Positions 14,617 to 20,270 of a stretch of 20,270 nt of DNA are shown one piece after another (the stretch's first letter is position 1; each line of letters opens with the position of its first letter). The stretch spans positions 1 to 20,270 of the forward strand of contig JAZDHB010000052.1 of assembly GCA_043806415.1 (NCBI GenBank). The letters run 5' to 3'. Position numbers and translations under genes: made by a program. The notes under the pieces were generated by a model. It was not told the origin of the DNA, made no database searches, and worked only from the letters and a program-made list of their open reading frames with translations. Source of the DNA: CAIXYX01 sp043806415. GTDB taxonomy: Archaea > Micrarchaeota > Micrarchaeia > Anstonellales > Anstonellaceae.

Positions 14617-14925
14617 ATGGGAAAACCGAAATCCGTCATGCCGGTCGCCCAGATGTCCGACGTGTTCAAGCAGCTCTCGGACCAGTCCCGGCTCTCGGTG
14701 CTGCACGCGCTCTGGGGCAAGCCGCTGTACGTGAACCAGATCTGCGCCAAGACGGGGCTCTCGCAGCCCAACGTCTCGCACCATCTGGCGCAGCTGCGCT
14801 CGCTCGGCTTGGTCAAGACGGAGAAGCAAGGGCAGAAGGCGCTGTATTCGATCTCGGATTCGCACGTGTTCAGCATATTGAGCGAGTGCGAGGAGCACGT
14901 GCGGCAGGGAGTCAGGCTGGACTGA
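14617..14925 (+). CDS. ArsR/SmtB-family metal-responsive repressor
   Basis: Predicted 102-residue winged-helix repressor, expected to release DNA on binding metal. The DNA-binding helices are ICAKTGLSQPNVSHHLAQLRSLGLV (about 42-66), with the wing KTEKQGQKALYSI. The C-terminal helix SDSHVFSILSECEEHVRQ keeps D81, H83 and H94 at alpha5-site spacing (D, +2, +13). The fourth position (+16), usually His or Glu, is Gln97. This fits a Zn/Co/Ni sensor of the SmtB/CzrA/NmtR type rather than an arsenic sensor, since the alpha3 CxC motif is absent. It starts 16 nt after cbiO with a strong GAGGTGA site. As the last gene of the cbi operon it probably represses its own operon. Confidence 0.92.
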   Translation: MGKPKSVMPVAQMSDVFKQLSDQSRLSVLHALWGKPLYVNQICAKTGLSQPNVSHHLAQLRSLGLVKTEKQGQKALYSISDSHVFSILSECEEHVRQGVRLD

Positions 14926-14998
14926 AAAAAAGAAAGACGATAAAAACAAAAATTGGCAGACCTATTCTCGTGCCCGATTTTTCTTTTGCCTTTCTCTT
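14925..14998. terminator. Bidirectional T-rich terminator region, arsR and korB
   Basis: The plus strand has a T-rich stretch (14977-14998) after arsR. The minus strand reads T-rich through 14953-14925, downstream of korB. No strong hairpin is present; archaeal termination at T-runs fits both convergent units. Confidence 0.5.
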
Positions 14999-15019
14999 CC
15001 CTGCTTGTCTGTCATCTTC

Positions 15020-15880
15020 CTATTCGAATTCTTCCAATATGCTCGCAATCTCGATTTTCGAATTGTCCCGCTTGACCAGCGGTCCTGCCGCGAGCTGCGG
15101 CAGGCCATCCTCGTAGGTGGGCCGGTCCTCCTGGTAGAACACGCCGATGGGGATCTTCTCGGCCCACTCCTCGGCCTTGACGAGCGCGGCCATCTTGTCG
15201 CGCGGATTGTGGTTGGTCAAGTCCAGCTTGTACACCTTTTTCATGAAATACTCATAAGTGTTGAGCTTGTTGAAGGTGACGCACGGCTGCAACACGTCGA
15301 TGAGCGCGAATCCCTTGTGTTGGATGCCCTGCATGATCAGGTCAGTCAAATGCGGCAAATTGCCAGAGAACCCGCGCGCCACGAAAGTGGCCCCGGCCGA
15401 GACGGCCAGCGCGATGGGGTTGACCGGCACCTCCAGCACGCCTTCCGGCGTGCTCTTGGTCTTGAATCCCTTCTCCGACGTGGGCGAGGCCTGGCCGGTG
15501 GTCAGCCCGTAGATCTGGTTGTTGTGCACGATGTAGGTCATGTCGATGTTGCGCCTACAGGTGTGGATGAAATGCCCCATGCCGATCCCGTACCCGTCCC
15601 CGTCGCCGCCCACATCGATGACGGTGAGCGAGTGGTTGGCCAGCTTGATGGCCGAGGCGGCCGGCAGGCTCCGTCCGTGAAGCCCCTCGTATCCGTATGT
15701 CTTGATGAAGTGGGGCAGTTTTCCCGAGCATCCGATGCCCGACGCGACCACGGTGTCGTGCGGGTCGATGCCCAGCTTGGAGAGCGCCTGTTTGAGCGAG
15801 GCGAGGATGGCGAAATCGCCGCACCCCGAACACCATGTGATCGTGTGGGACGGTTCGCTTAATTCAGCCAGTGTCGCCAT
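15020..15880 (-). CDS. korB: 2-oxoacid:ferredoxin oxidoreductase, beta subunit
   Basis: Predicted 286-residue cytoplasmic subunit that holds thiamine diphosphate and one [4Fe-4S] cluster. With the alpha subunit it decarboxylates a 2-oxoacid to its acyl-CoA and reduces ferredoxin. WCSGCGD (C17, C20), C51 in GIGCSGKLPHF and C200 in LQPCVTF give the four cluster ligands known for archaeal two-subunit enzymes. The ThDP/Mg motif is GDGDGYGIG (92-100) ending in HNN (119-121), followed by YGLTTGQASPTS. Start ATG 15880 follows AGGTGA; GTG 15889 and ATG 15886 are in frame but overlap that site. The korA stop lies 9 nt upstream. The substrate (2-oxoglutarate, pyruvate or broad) cannot be assigned by eye. 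Confidence 0.94.
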   Translation of the reverse strand: MATLAELSEPSHTITWCSGCGDFAILASLKQALSKLGIDPHDTVVASGIGCSGKLPHFIKTYGYEGLHGRSLPAASAIKLANHSLTVIDVGGDGDGYGIGMGHFIHTCRRNIDMTYIVHNNQIYGLTTGQASPTSEKGFKTKSTPEGVLEVPVNPIALAVSAGATFVARGFSGNLPHLTDLIMQGIQHKGFALIDVLQPCVTFNKLNTYEYFMKKVYKLDLTNHNPRDKMAALVKAEEWAEKIPIGVFYQEDRPTYEDGLPQLAAGPLVKRDNSKIEIASILEEFE

Positions 15881-15889
15881 CGTCATCAC

Positions 15890-17635
15890 CTAGTCCTTGA
15901 GGATTTTTCGCGCCATTTCGGCGATGTCGGCCGGCTCGAACGGCCGGCCGTCGTATCGCAGGTAGGCGTTCGGGATCTGGATGCCGGTCTTCTCGCGGAT
16001 GAGCGCGCGCATCTGCCCGGTCGAATTGCCCTCGCAGATGAGCACATCGGACGCCGCCTGCAGCGCGTGCTTGATGGCGTCGGCCGCGAAAGGGGAGGCG
16101 TAGCGGATGTGCATGTAGCGCACGCGCACGTTCGCCTTCTCCAGGAGCTTGAGCGCCTCGAGCGCAGGGCCCTTGGTCGAGCCCCAGCTCACCAGCAGGA
16201 ACGTGGATTTCGGGTCTCCGTAGAAGGCGGGCTGGTAGAGGGCCGGGTCGATGGCGGCGATTTTGCGGGCCCGCTTGTCGATCTGAGCGATGCGCATGTC
16301 GGCCTCCTCGGACGTGAACCCCGTCTCGTCGTGCTCGTAGGAGGAGCACACGTGGATGCCGTTCTTCTGCCCCGGCAAGCCGCGCGCCGAAAGCCCGTCC
16401 TCGCTGATGGCATGGCGCTTGAACCCCTTCGCGCCTTCCATCTTCTCGTCGCTCTGCAAAAGCCCCCGGTCGATCTTCAGGCTGTCCGTGTCGATGTACG
16501 GGATGGTCCGGGCCGCTTCGCCCACGTACTTGTCCATGAGGATGATGGCCGGCATCTGGGCCTTGTCCGCCATGTTGAACACGTCGAACGTCATGTGGAA
16601 CGCTTCCTGCGCATCCCCCGGCATCGCGACGATGCGCTCGAACTCGCCCTGCGAGGCGTGCAGGGCGAACCTCAGGTCGGCCTGCTCCGTATAGGTGGGC
16701 AGGCCCGTGGAGGGGCCGCACCGCTGGTCTTCGACGATGACGATCGGGATTTCGGCGATGCCGGCATTGCCCAGGCCCTCGGCCATGAGCGAGAACCCGC
16801 CGCCGGACGTGGCGGTCATGGCGCGCACGCCCGCGAAGCCCGCGCCGCACAGCCAGTTCACGGCCGCGATCTCGTCCTCGGTGTGCTTGACCACGATGTC
16901 GTGCTTGAGCGCATGAGCGGCCATCCAGTGCAGCACCGAGCTGGAGGGGCTCATCGGGTATTCGGCCACCATGCGCACGCCGGCCGCCACCGCGCCCAGG
17001 CACACGGCATCGTTTCCGCCGATGAGCAGATTGCGCTCCCGGTTCTTGCGCGGCTGGATTTTGACTTCCATGGAATGCTCCGGCAGGGTCTGGATGAACC
17101 CGAACCCGCCCTTGGCCGCCTTGATGTTGTCATCCACCACTTTCTGGCCCTTGCGATTGAACGATTTGGCGATCAGCGAATCCAATATCGCGGTGTCCAT
17201 GCCCAGCATGGCCAGGCACGCGCCCACGGCCACCTGATTGAACATGATCTCCCCGCCGCAATCGCGCGCGATCTGGGTCATGGGCACGCCGATGAGGCGC
17301 GCGTCCCCTTTCACTGTCTTGGCATTCTCCTCTTTTATCCGGGTCGAATCGTAGAGCACCACGCCGCCGGATGCCATTTCGCCCGCATGCAGCCGGATGG
17401 TCTGGAGGTCGAGGGCCACGAGCAGGTCCACCGGCCCGTCCAGGGCGTAGATATCCTCGCCCGATGCGCGGATGGTGATGGTGTTGTGCCCGCCCCGGAT
17501 CAAGGAGGGGTAATCGTTGGTCATGAACACGTGCAGCCCGGAGCGCTGCATGACCTTGGCGAATATCGAGCCGATGGTGGCGATGCCGCTCCCGGCCTCG
17601 CCGCCCGCCTTGAACGTCATTTCATTGATCTTCAT
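15890..17635 (-). CDS. korA: 2-oxoacid:ferredoxin oxidoreductase, gamma/alpha fusion subunit
   Basis: Predicted 581-residue partner of KorB. Residues 1-190 are the gamma domain (FKAGGEAGSGIATIGSIFAK; SLIRGGHNTITIR; FNQVAVGACLAMLG). Residues about 200-581 are the alpha domain, with YPMSPSSSVLHW (usually YPITPSS), EDEIAAVNWLCGAGFAGVRA, TSGGGFSLMAEGLG and RCGPSTGLPTYTEQADL; a transketolase C-terminal-like segment starts at about 470. Fusion of gamma to alpha is the usual archaeal and haloarchaeal arrangement. No ferredoxin-like delta domain is fused or adjacent. Start ATG 17635 follows AGGTG with 7-nt spacing and a strong TATA box upstream. It forms an operon with korB. Confidence 0.95.
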   Translation of the reverse strand: MKINEMTFKAGGEAGSGIATIGSIFAKVMQRSGLHVFMTNDYPSLIRGGHNTITIRASGEDIYALDGPVDLLVALDLQTIRLHAGEMASGGVVLYDSTRIKEENAKTVKGDARLIGVPMTQIARDCGGEIMFNQVAVGACLAMLGMDTAILDSLIAKSFNRKGQKVVDDNIKAAKGGFGFIQTLPEHSMEVKIQPRKNRERNLLIGGNDAVCLGAVAAGVRMVAEYPMSPSSSVLHWMAAHALKHDIVVKHTEDEIAAVNWLCGAGFAGVRAMTATSGGGFSLMAEGLGNAGIAEIPIVIVEDQRCGPSTGLPTYTEQADLRFALHASQGEFERIVAMPGDAQEAFHMTFDVFNMADKAQMPAIILMDKYVGEAARTIPYIDTDSLKIDRGLLQSDEKMEGAKGFKRHAISEDGLSARGLPGQKNGIHVCSSYEHDETGFTSEEADMRIAQIDKRARKIAAIDPALYQPAFYGDPKSTFLLVSWGSTKGPALEALKLLEKANVRVRYMHIRYASPFAADAIKHALQAASDVLICEGNSTGQMRALIREKTGIQIPNAYLRYDGRPFEPADIAEMARKILKD

Positions 17636-17680
17636 GATCGAGCACCTATCCGTCGGATTTCCGTCTTGTGAGCCACCGAA

Positions 17681-17691
17681 GATTAATAAAA
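17681..17691 (-). promoter_or_regulatory. TATA box of the korAB operon
   Basis: TTTTATTAATC on the minus strand is a strong AT-rich box about 50 nt before the korA ATG. It implies a leader of about 25 nt that carries the AGGTG ribosome binding site (17643-17647). The rest of 17692-17849 holds GC-rich dyads such as GCCCG-CGT-CGGGC (17797-17809) and no gene. Confidence 0.6.
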
Positions 17692-17849
17692 CCGAGTCAG
17701 GGCCAGTGAAAATTTACGGCAATCGACTGAAAACCGCTCGTGAACGGGTCTTGGCTCCGAAGAATACAAGGAGCGAAAGAAGGGACGGCCCGGGCCGCCC
17801 GCGTCGGGCCCGGTTCCAGGGTTTTTCGGGGCTCGTTTTCGCTCTTTTG

Positions 17850-18350
17850 CTATATGTGGCATGCCGCCCTGTCGTTCTTGAGCAGATATTTCTGGTGAAA
17901 TTCTTCGGCCTTGTAGAATTTCTCGGCCGGCTCGATGCTCGTCACGATCGGGCGCTCGAAGCGGCTGATGCGATCGAGCATCTCCTTGGACTTCTTCGCC
18001 GCCTTCTCCTGCTCCTTGTCATGGAAGAAGATGACGGAGCGGTACTGCTCGCCCACGTCCGGCCCCTGCCGGTTATGGGTGGTCGGGTCGTGGCTGGCCC
18101 AGAAAACCGTCAGCAGCCGCTCGTAACTGGTCTTCTTGGGGTCGTATTCAATTTGCACGGCTTCGGCGTGCCCGGTGTTCCCCTCGCACACCTGTTCGTA
18201 CGTCGGATTGATTGTGCGCCCGCCCGTGTATCCGACCGTGGTGGAAACCACCCCTTCCACGGTGCGGAACGCCTCCTCCACGCCCCAGAAGCATCCGGCG
18301 GCGAAAGTGGCTTTCTTCGGTACCAACTTTCTTATCGGCGTACTGGCCAT
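17850..18350 (-). CDS. msrA: Peptide methionine (S)-sulfoxide reductase MsrA
   Basis: Predicted 166-residue repair enzyme that reduces methionine-S-sulfoxide in proteins and free. The active site GCFWGVEEAFR places the catalytic Cys at 20. Other family blocks follow: VVSTTVGYTGG, PTYEQVCEGNTGHAEAVQI, FWASHDPTTHNRQGPDVGEQYRS and FYKAEEFHQKYL. A Cys in the final AACHI may act as the resolving residue. Length is typical. Start ATG 18350 is chosen over the longer frame to 18434 because a TATA box is centred about 26 nt upstream, implying a leaderless mRNA. There is no fused or adjacent MsrB. Confidence 0.96.
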   Translation of the reverse strand: MASTPIRKLVPKKATFAAGCFWGVEEAFRTVEGVVSTTVGYTGGRTINPTYEQVCEGNTGHAEAVQIEYDPKKTSYERLLTVFWASHDPTTHNRQGPDVGEQYRSVIFFHDKEQEKAAKKSKEMLDRISRFERPIVTSIEPAEKFYKAEEFHQKYLLKNDRAACHI

Positions 18351-18372
18351 GCTACACGCTAACCCGATGCGG

Positions 18373-18383
18373 ATTATAATAAT
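18373..18383 (-). promoter_or_regulatory. TATA box of msrA
   Basis: ATTATTATAAT on the minus strand is centred about 27 nt from the msrA ATG, matching the leaderless pattern. Between here and 18731 I see hairpins but no gene. Confidence 0.6.
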
Positions 18384-18554
18384 TTCGCTCAGCGGTGATA
18401 GTGTCTTCATCGGCCCTCGCGGGCCATCAGCCAATCAAACTCTCATCACATACTATTTCTAGTCGCAGGAATTTTTAAATTGCGGCCGCGCGTCCATCCA
18501 AAATCAGCATGGTGCAAGAACGGGCATTGCCGACGGTTGACAGTTTTCCAGGGG

Positions 18555-18593
18555 TTTTCGCCCTCCGGGCGAAAAAGCCTTGCGGCTGCCGCA
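18555..18593. repeat. Two tandem perfect hairpins
   Basis: TTTTCGCCC (18555-18563) pairs with GGGCGAAAA (18567-18575) across a TCC loop. TGCGG (18581-18585) pairs with CCGCA (18589-18593) across CTG. They lie in the gap between the TIR-like cassette and msrA, resemble the hairpins at both window ends, and could act as a 3'-end structure for the cassette or be palindromic repeats. Confidence 0.5.
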
Positions 18594-18731
18594 ACACAAG
18601 ACTGAGACTCAGAGCGACACGGACATGAATTTGCCGGTTATTGTAGAATAGTGCTGGGTTCAAATCTATTGGATGGAGAGGAACCGAAAAATCGAATTAA
18701 AGAGCACCAAACGCTATTCTGGTCGAAAAGC

Positions 18732-19184
18732 TCAGGGCAGAATGATTTTCACAAAGGCTAACGCAGGTGCCCAGACGATGAGCAAGAACATGAATAGGAA
18801 CGCGATCAAGAACAACGTCGGGACATGCTTTTCGATGCTGGTGAATTGCTGTCGGTTTTCGGATTTGTAGATTTCCCGCTCTTTGGCAAAAGCCGGGTAA
18901 GCCAATTTCTTCTCGATATCAAGAAGCACTTTGAATTTTGCCGAATTCAACTGTTTGTAGGACTGGATATTCTCCCACCAGACGCGAGTCAGCAGCATCC
19001 CGAGCAGGCACAAAACCGCAGAGGAGAGAGCCGAGCCGTCTTTGATATATGCAGTCAGCCCGAGCAGGCTGCTGGCGCAGGCGAGATAAAACTGATTGGT
19101 GCCCTGCCGCCATGCCGTGACATCGCTTGTGGTCCTGGCGAGGGTATCGTACTGCTCCAACATCCCATCTTTTTTCTTTGCCAT
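18732..19184 (-). CDS. Small membrane protein, RipA-like family
   Basis: Predicted 150-residue membrane protein. It has a charged N-terminus (MAKKKDGML), two adjacent hydrophobic helices (about 30-47 and 52-70), a cytoplasmic helical segment WWENIQSYKQLNSAKFKVLL running into DIEKKL, and a third helix (about 121-147). The YKxLNxAKF..L..IE block and the early W25-R..N30-xFY motif resemble proteins annotated as RipA-family octameric membrane proteins; this is from memory of the family pattern. Start ATG 19184 is 4 nt after the TIR-like gene stop, so translation is likely coupled; TTG 19217 would overlap that gene. Adjacency to a TIR-like gene suggests a joint role, perhaps as a membrane effector or scaffold (inference). 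Confidence 0.7.
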   Translation of the reverse strand: MAKKKDGMLEQYDTLARTTSDVTAWRQGTNQFYLACASSLLGLTAYIKDGSALSSAVLCLLGMLLTRVWWENIQSYKQLNSAKFKVLLDIEKKLAYPAFAKEREIYKSENRQQFTSIEKHVPTLFLIAFLFMFLLIVWAPALAFVKIILP

Positions 19185-19188
19185 AGCA

Positions 19189-19698
19189 TCACGTGTTCGC
19201 AGCTGCGGTTGTGACAACTGTATTGATCGTATTCAAATTCCACGGAAGGACTGTCCCTCCTGCCGCATATAATTCTGGCGGAGCGGGGTAGCTTTGATCC
19301 CTGCTTATCTGCACCCCATAGACTGGTTTTCCAGTCCGTTGTGCCTCGCGAATCTCCCAACGCACAGCCTCGCTTGAATGTGTACCCGGGCCGATGGGCA
19401 CAAGCACGACATCCGAACCGCCGATTGTCGCTGACATCGGAACGCGCCAGTTTCCTGGATAAGGTTCTTTTGGGGAAACGTCTTCAGCTCCAACACCATA
19501 TTGTTTCGCTTCAAGCTGATAGCCAAGAAGGCGGGCCTGAGCGACATCTTCATACTGGTAACTGATGAAGACCTTCGGCTTCTCCTCCGATGTCGAAGGG
19601 TACTCGCTCAGGCTGTGATTGCCATATTCTTGGGCCGTGGTGAAGCCGTACCGGCTGCCGGCGAACGAGCCTCCACCTCCAGAATCTCCGCCACCCAT
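19189..19698 (-). CDS. TIR-like (DUF1863/ThsB-like) domain protein
   Basis: Predicted 169-residue soluble protein. A Gly/Ser-rich N-terminus (MGGGDSGGGGSF) and a flexible stretch to about 40 precede a flavodoxin-like TIR fold: strand A KVFISYQYEDVAQAR (42-56), a DVS..EPY..NW loop (73-84), SDVVLVPIGPGTHSS (95-109) and the helix AVRWEIREAQRTGKPVYGVQI (111-131). E115 in RWEI is at the position of the catalytic or conserved Glu of TIR enzymes. The pattern IGPGTHSSxxVxWEI is typical of MTH538/DUF1863 and Thoeris ThsB proteins, which make or handle NAD-derived signals in antiviral defence. Start 19698 is set by AAGGAGG (19708-19714). No SIR2 or SLOG partner is visible in the window. Confidence 0.8.
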   Translation of the reverse strand: MGGGDSGGGGSFAGSRYGFTTAQEYGNHSLSEYPSTSEEKPKVFISYQYEDVAQARLLGYQLEAKQYGVGAEDVSPKEPYPGNWRVPMSATIGGSDVVLVPIGPGTHSSEAVRWEIREAQRTGKPVYGVQISRDQSYPAPPELYAAGGTVLPWNLNTINTVVTTAAANT

Positions 19699-20174
19699 GG
19701 CATCAATCCTCCTTGTCGTTGGATCATCTGCTCGACTTCCTCGTTCATGCACCTGAGATTTCTCTCGATGCTCTCCGAAGTCGCTTTTGTTTTGCACTTT
19801 CCCCATTTCCCATTGACGAATCTTTCGCGCTTGAATGCTCCCACGAAGTGCGCCTGTGTGATATATGCGTCTGCGAGAGGGAATCGCCGCAGGAGTCTTG
19901 GGCTCGACACGCCATAGACGACCATGGCAGGGGCACGTGCGCGGATCAACTGTGCGTACTCCTTCGCGGCGTTCACCGCTTTTCGGCTCCCTCGGCAGAC
20001 AAAATCTCCGACGTGAAGGACATATTTCCTCACGCCAAGCGCCCCAAGACCTGCCAGACTATGGGTGATCTGCTCTTTGCCGACTCCCTTGACCAGTCCC
20101 CAGAACTCGTGGTCTGGAACGAGCTTTACCCGAACCGCGGAGGGACATGTGGCCTGATAGCCACAATTCGACAA
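19608..20174 (-). CDS. Unrecognised protein upstream of the TIR-like gene
   Basis: Predicted 188-residue protein from TTG 20174, an uncertain start that lies inside a hairpin. The frame is open further upstream (reading SNWGGGGASTTAKPL) without ATG or GTG, so the true N-terminus may differ. The core is protein-like: RKYVLHVGDFVCRGSRKAV, AMVVYGVSSPRLLRRF and DAYITQAHFVGAFKRERF, then a charged helix ending NEEVEQMIQRQGG. The YG.SSP...FP.AD.YIT..HF pattern faintly recalls tRNA-guanine transglycosylase-like barrels, but I would not assign it. The last 30 codons overlap the TIR-like gene by 91 nt and are low-complexity, which may indicate a frameshift near the true end. It is probably cotranscribed with the two genes that follow. 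Confidence 0.5.
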   Translation of the reverse strand: MSNCGYQATCPSAVRVKLVPDHEFWGLVKGVGKEQITHSLAGLGALGVRKYVLHVGDFVCRGSRKAVNAAKEYAQLIRARAPAMVVYGVSSPRLLRRFPLADAYITQAHFVGAFKRERFVNGKWGKCKTKATSESIERNLRCMNEEVEQMIQRQGGLMPWVAEILEVEARSPAAGTASPRPKNMAITA

Positions 20175-20270
20175 CGGCTTGGCCGTTGTCGAGGCTCCGC
20201 CCCCTCCCCAGTTTGAGGGCGAGCAGGCCTACGAAAGGCCTGCGCGCAAGCGTCGGCTTTGGCCGACGCT
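20169..20270. repeat. Cluster of three perfect hairpins at the window end
   Basis: Stem one is CGACAACGGC (20169-20178) / GCCGTTGTCG (20182-20191) with loop TTG. Stem two is GCAGGCCT (20223-20230) / AGGCCTGC (20236-20243). Stem three is AGCGTCGGC (20249-20257) / GCCGACGCT (20262-20270), ending exactly at the window edge. Stems one and three share a GGC-TT(T)G-GCC core, suggesting related palindromic units. They lie upstream of the minus-strand cassette. Confidence 0.6.

Noticed and set aside
16067..17671. 534-codon plus-strand frame opposite korA
   Set aside because: Shadow of korA, with no recognisable motifs.
18640..18690. tRNA-like GGGTTCAAATCT motif, possible tRNA or att remnant
   Set aside because: The T-loop resembles a tRNA, but the flanking bases do not form a T-stem and no acceptor, D or anticodon arms can be drawn.

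Overview
The window looks like chromosomal DNA of a GC-rich archaeon. Archaeal hallmarks are a TTG-started histone, an NMD3 homologue, a DUF359-type (GTP-dependent) dephospho-CoA kinase, an OB-fold RPA-like protein, a DUF2070 membrane protein, an NFACT/RqcH homologue and a two-subunit 2-oxoacid:ferredoxin oxidoreductase. Several genes have a TATA-like box 24-28 nt before the start codon and no leader, which suggests leaderless transcripts. Others use GGTG(A)-type ribosome binding sites. I cannot place it below the domain level; a DPANN or euryarchaeal lineage is possible.

Layout. Positions 1-388 hold the apparent tail of an upstream gene and a cluster of hairpins. Positions 389-4946 carry information-processing and housekeeping genes: an RPA-like protein, a lipoprotein with Ig-like domains and a cysteine-rich tail, dephospho-CoA kinase, a TPR-like protein, a histone, and an NFACT protein that lacks its usual C-terminal domain. 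Positions 5135-6567 are a complete IS66-type insertion sequence with terminal inverted repeats and a perfect 8-bp target duplication. It sits in the formerly divergent promoter region between the NFACT gene and a CPA2-type cation/proton antiporter gene. NMD3, a small unknown protein and DUF2070 follow.

Positions 11519-14925 are a compact operon, cbiM-cbiN-cbiQ-cbiO-arsR. It encodes an ECF-type cobalt (or nickel) importer plus an ArsR/SmtB repressor that keeps most of an alpha5 metal site, so metal-dependent autoregulation is likely. CbiO has an unusual C-terminal extension of about 170 residues. On the other strand are korA-korB (2-oxoacid:ferredoxin oxidoreductase, gamma/alpha fusion plus beta subunit) and msrA.

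The right end (about 18.5-20.27 kb) has a different character. By eye it is less GC-rich, it is flanked by perfect hairpins, and it carries three minus-strand genes: an unrecognised protein, a TIR-like (DUF1863/ThsB-like) protein with a strong AAGGAGG site, and a small RipA-like membrane protein. A TIR-like protein next to a small membrane protein is the best candidate here for an uncharacterised (possibly antiviral) system. No tRNA, rRNA or CRISPR array was found.
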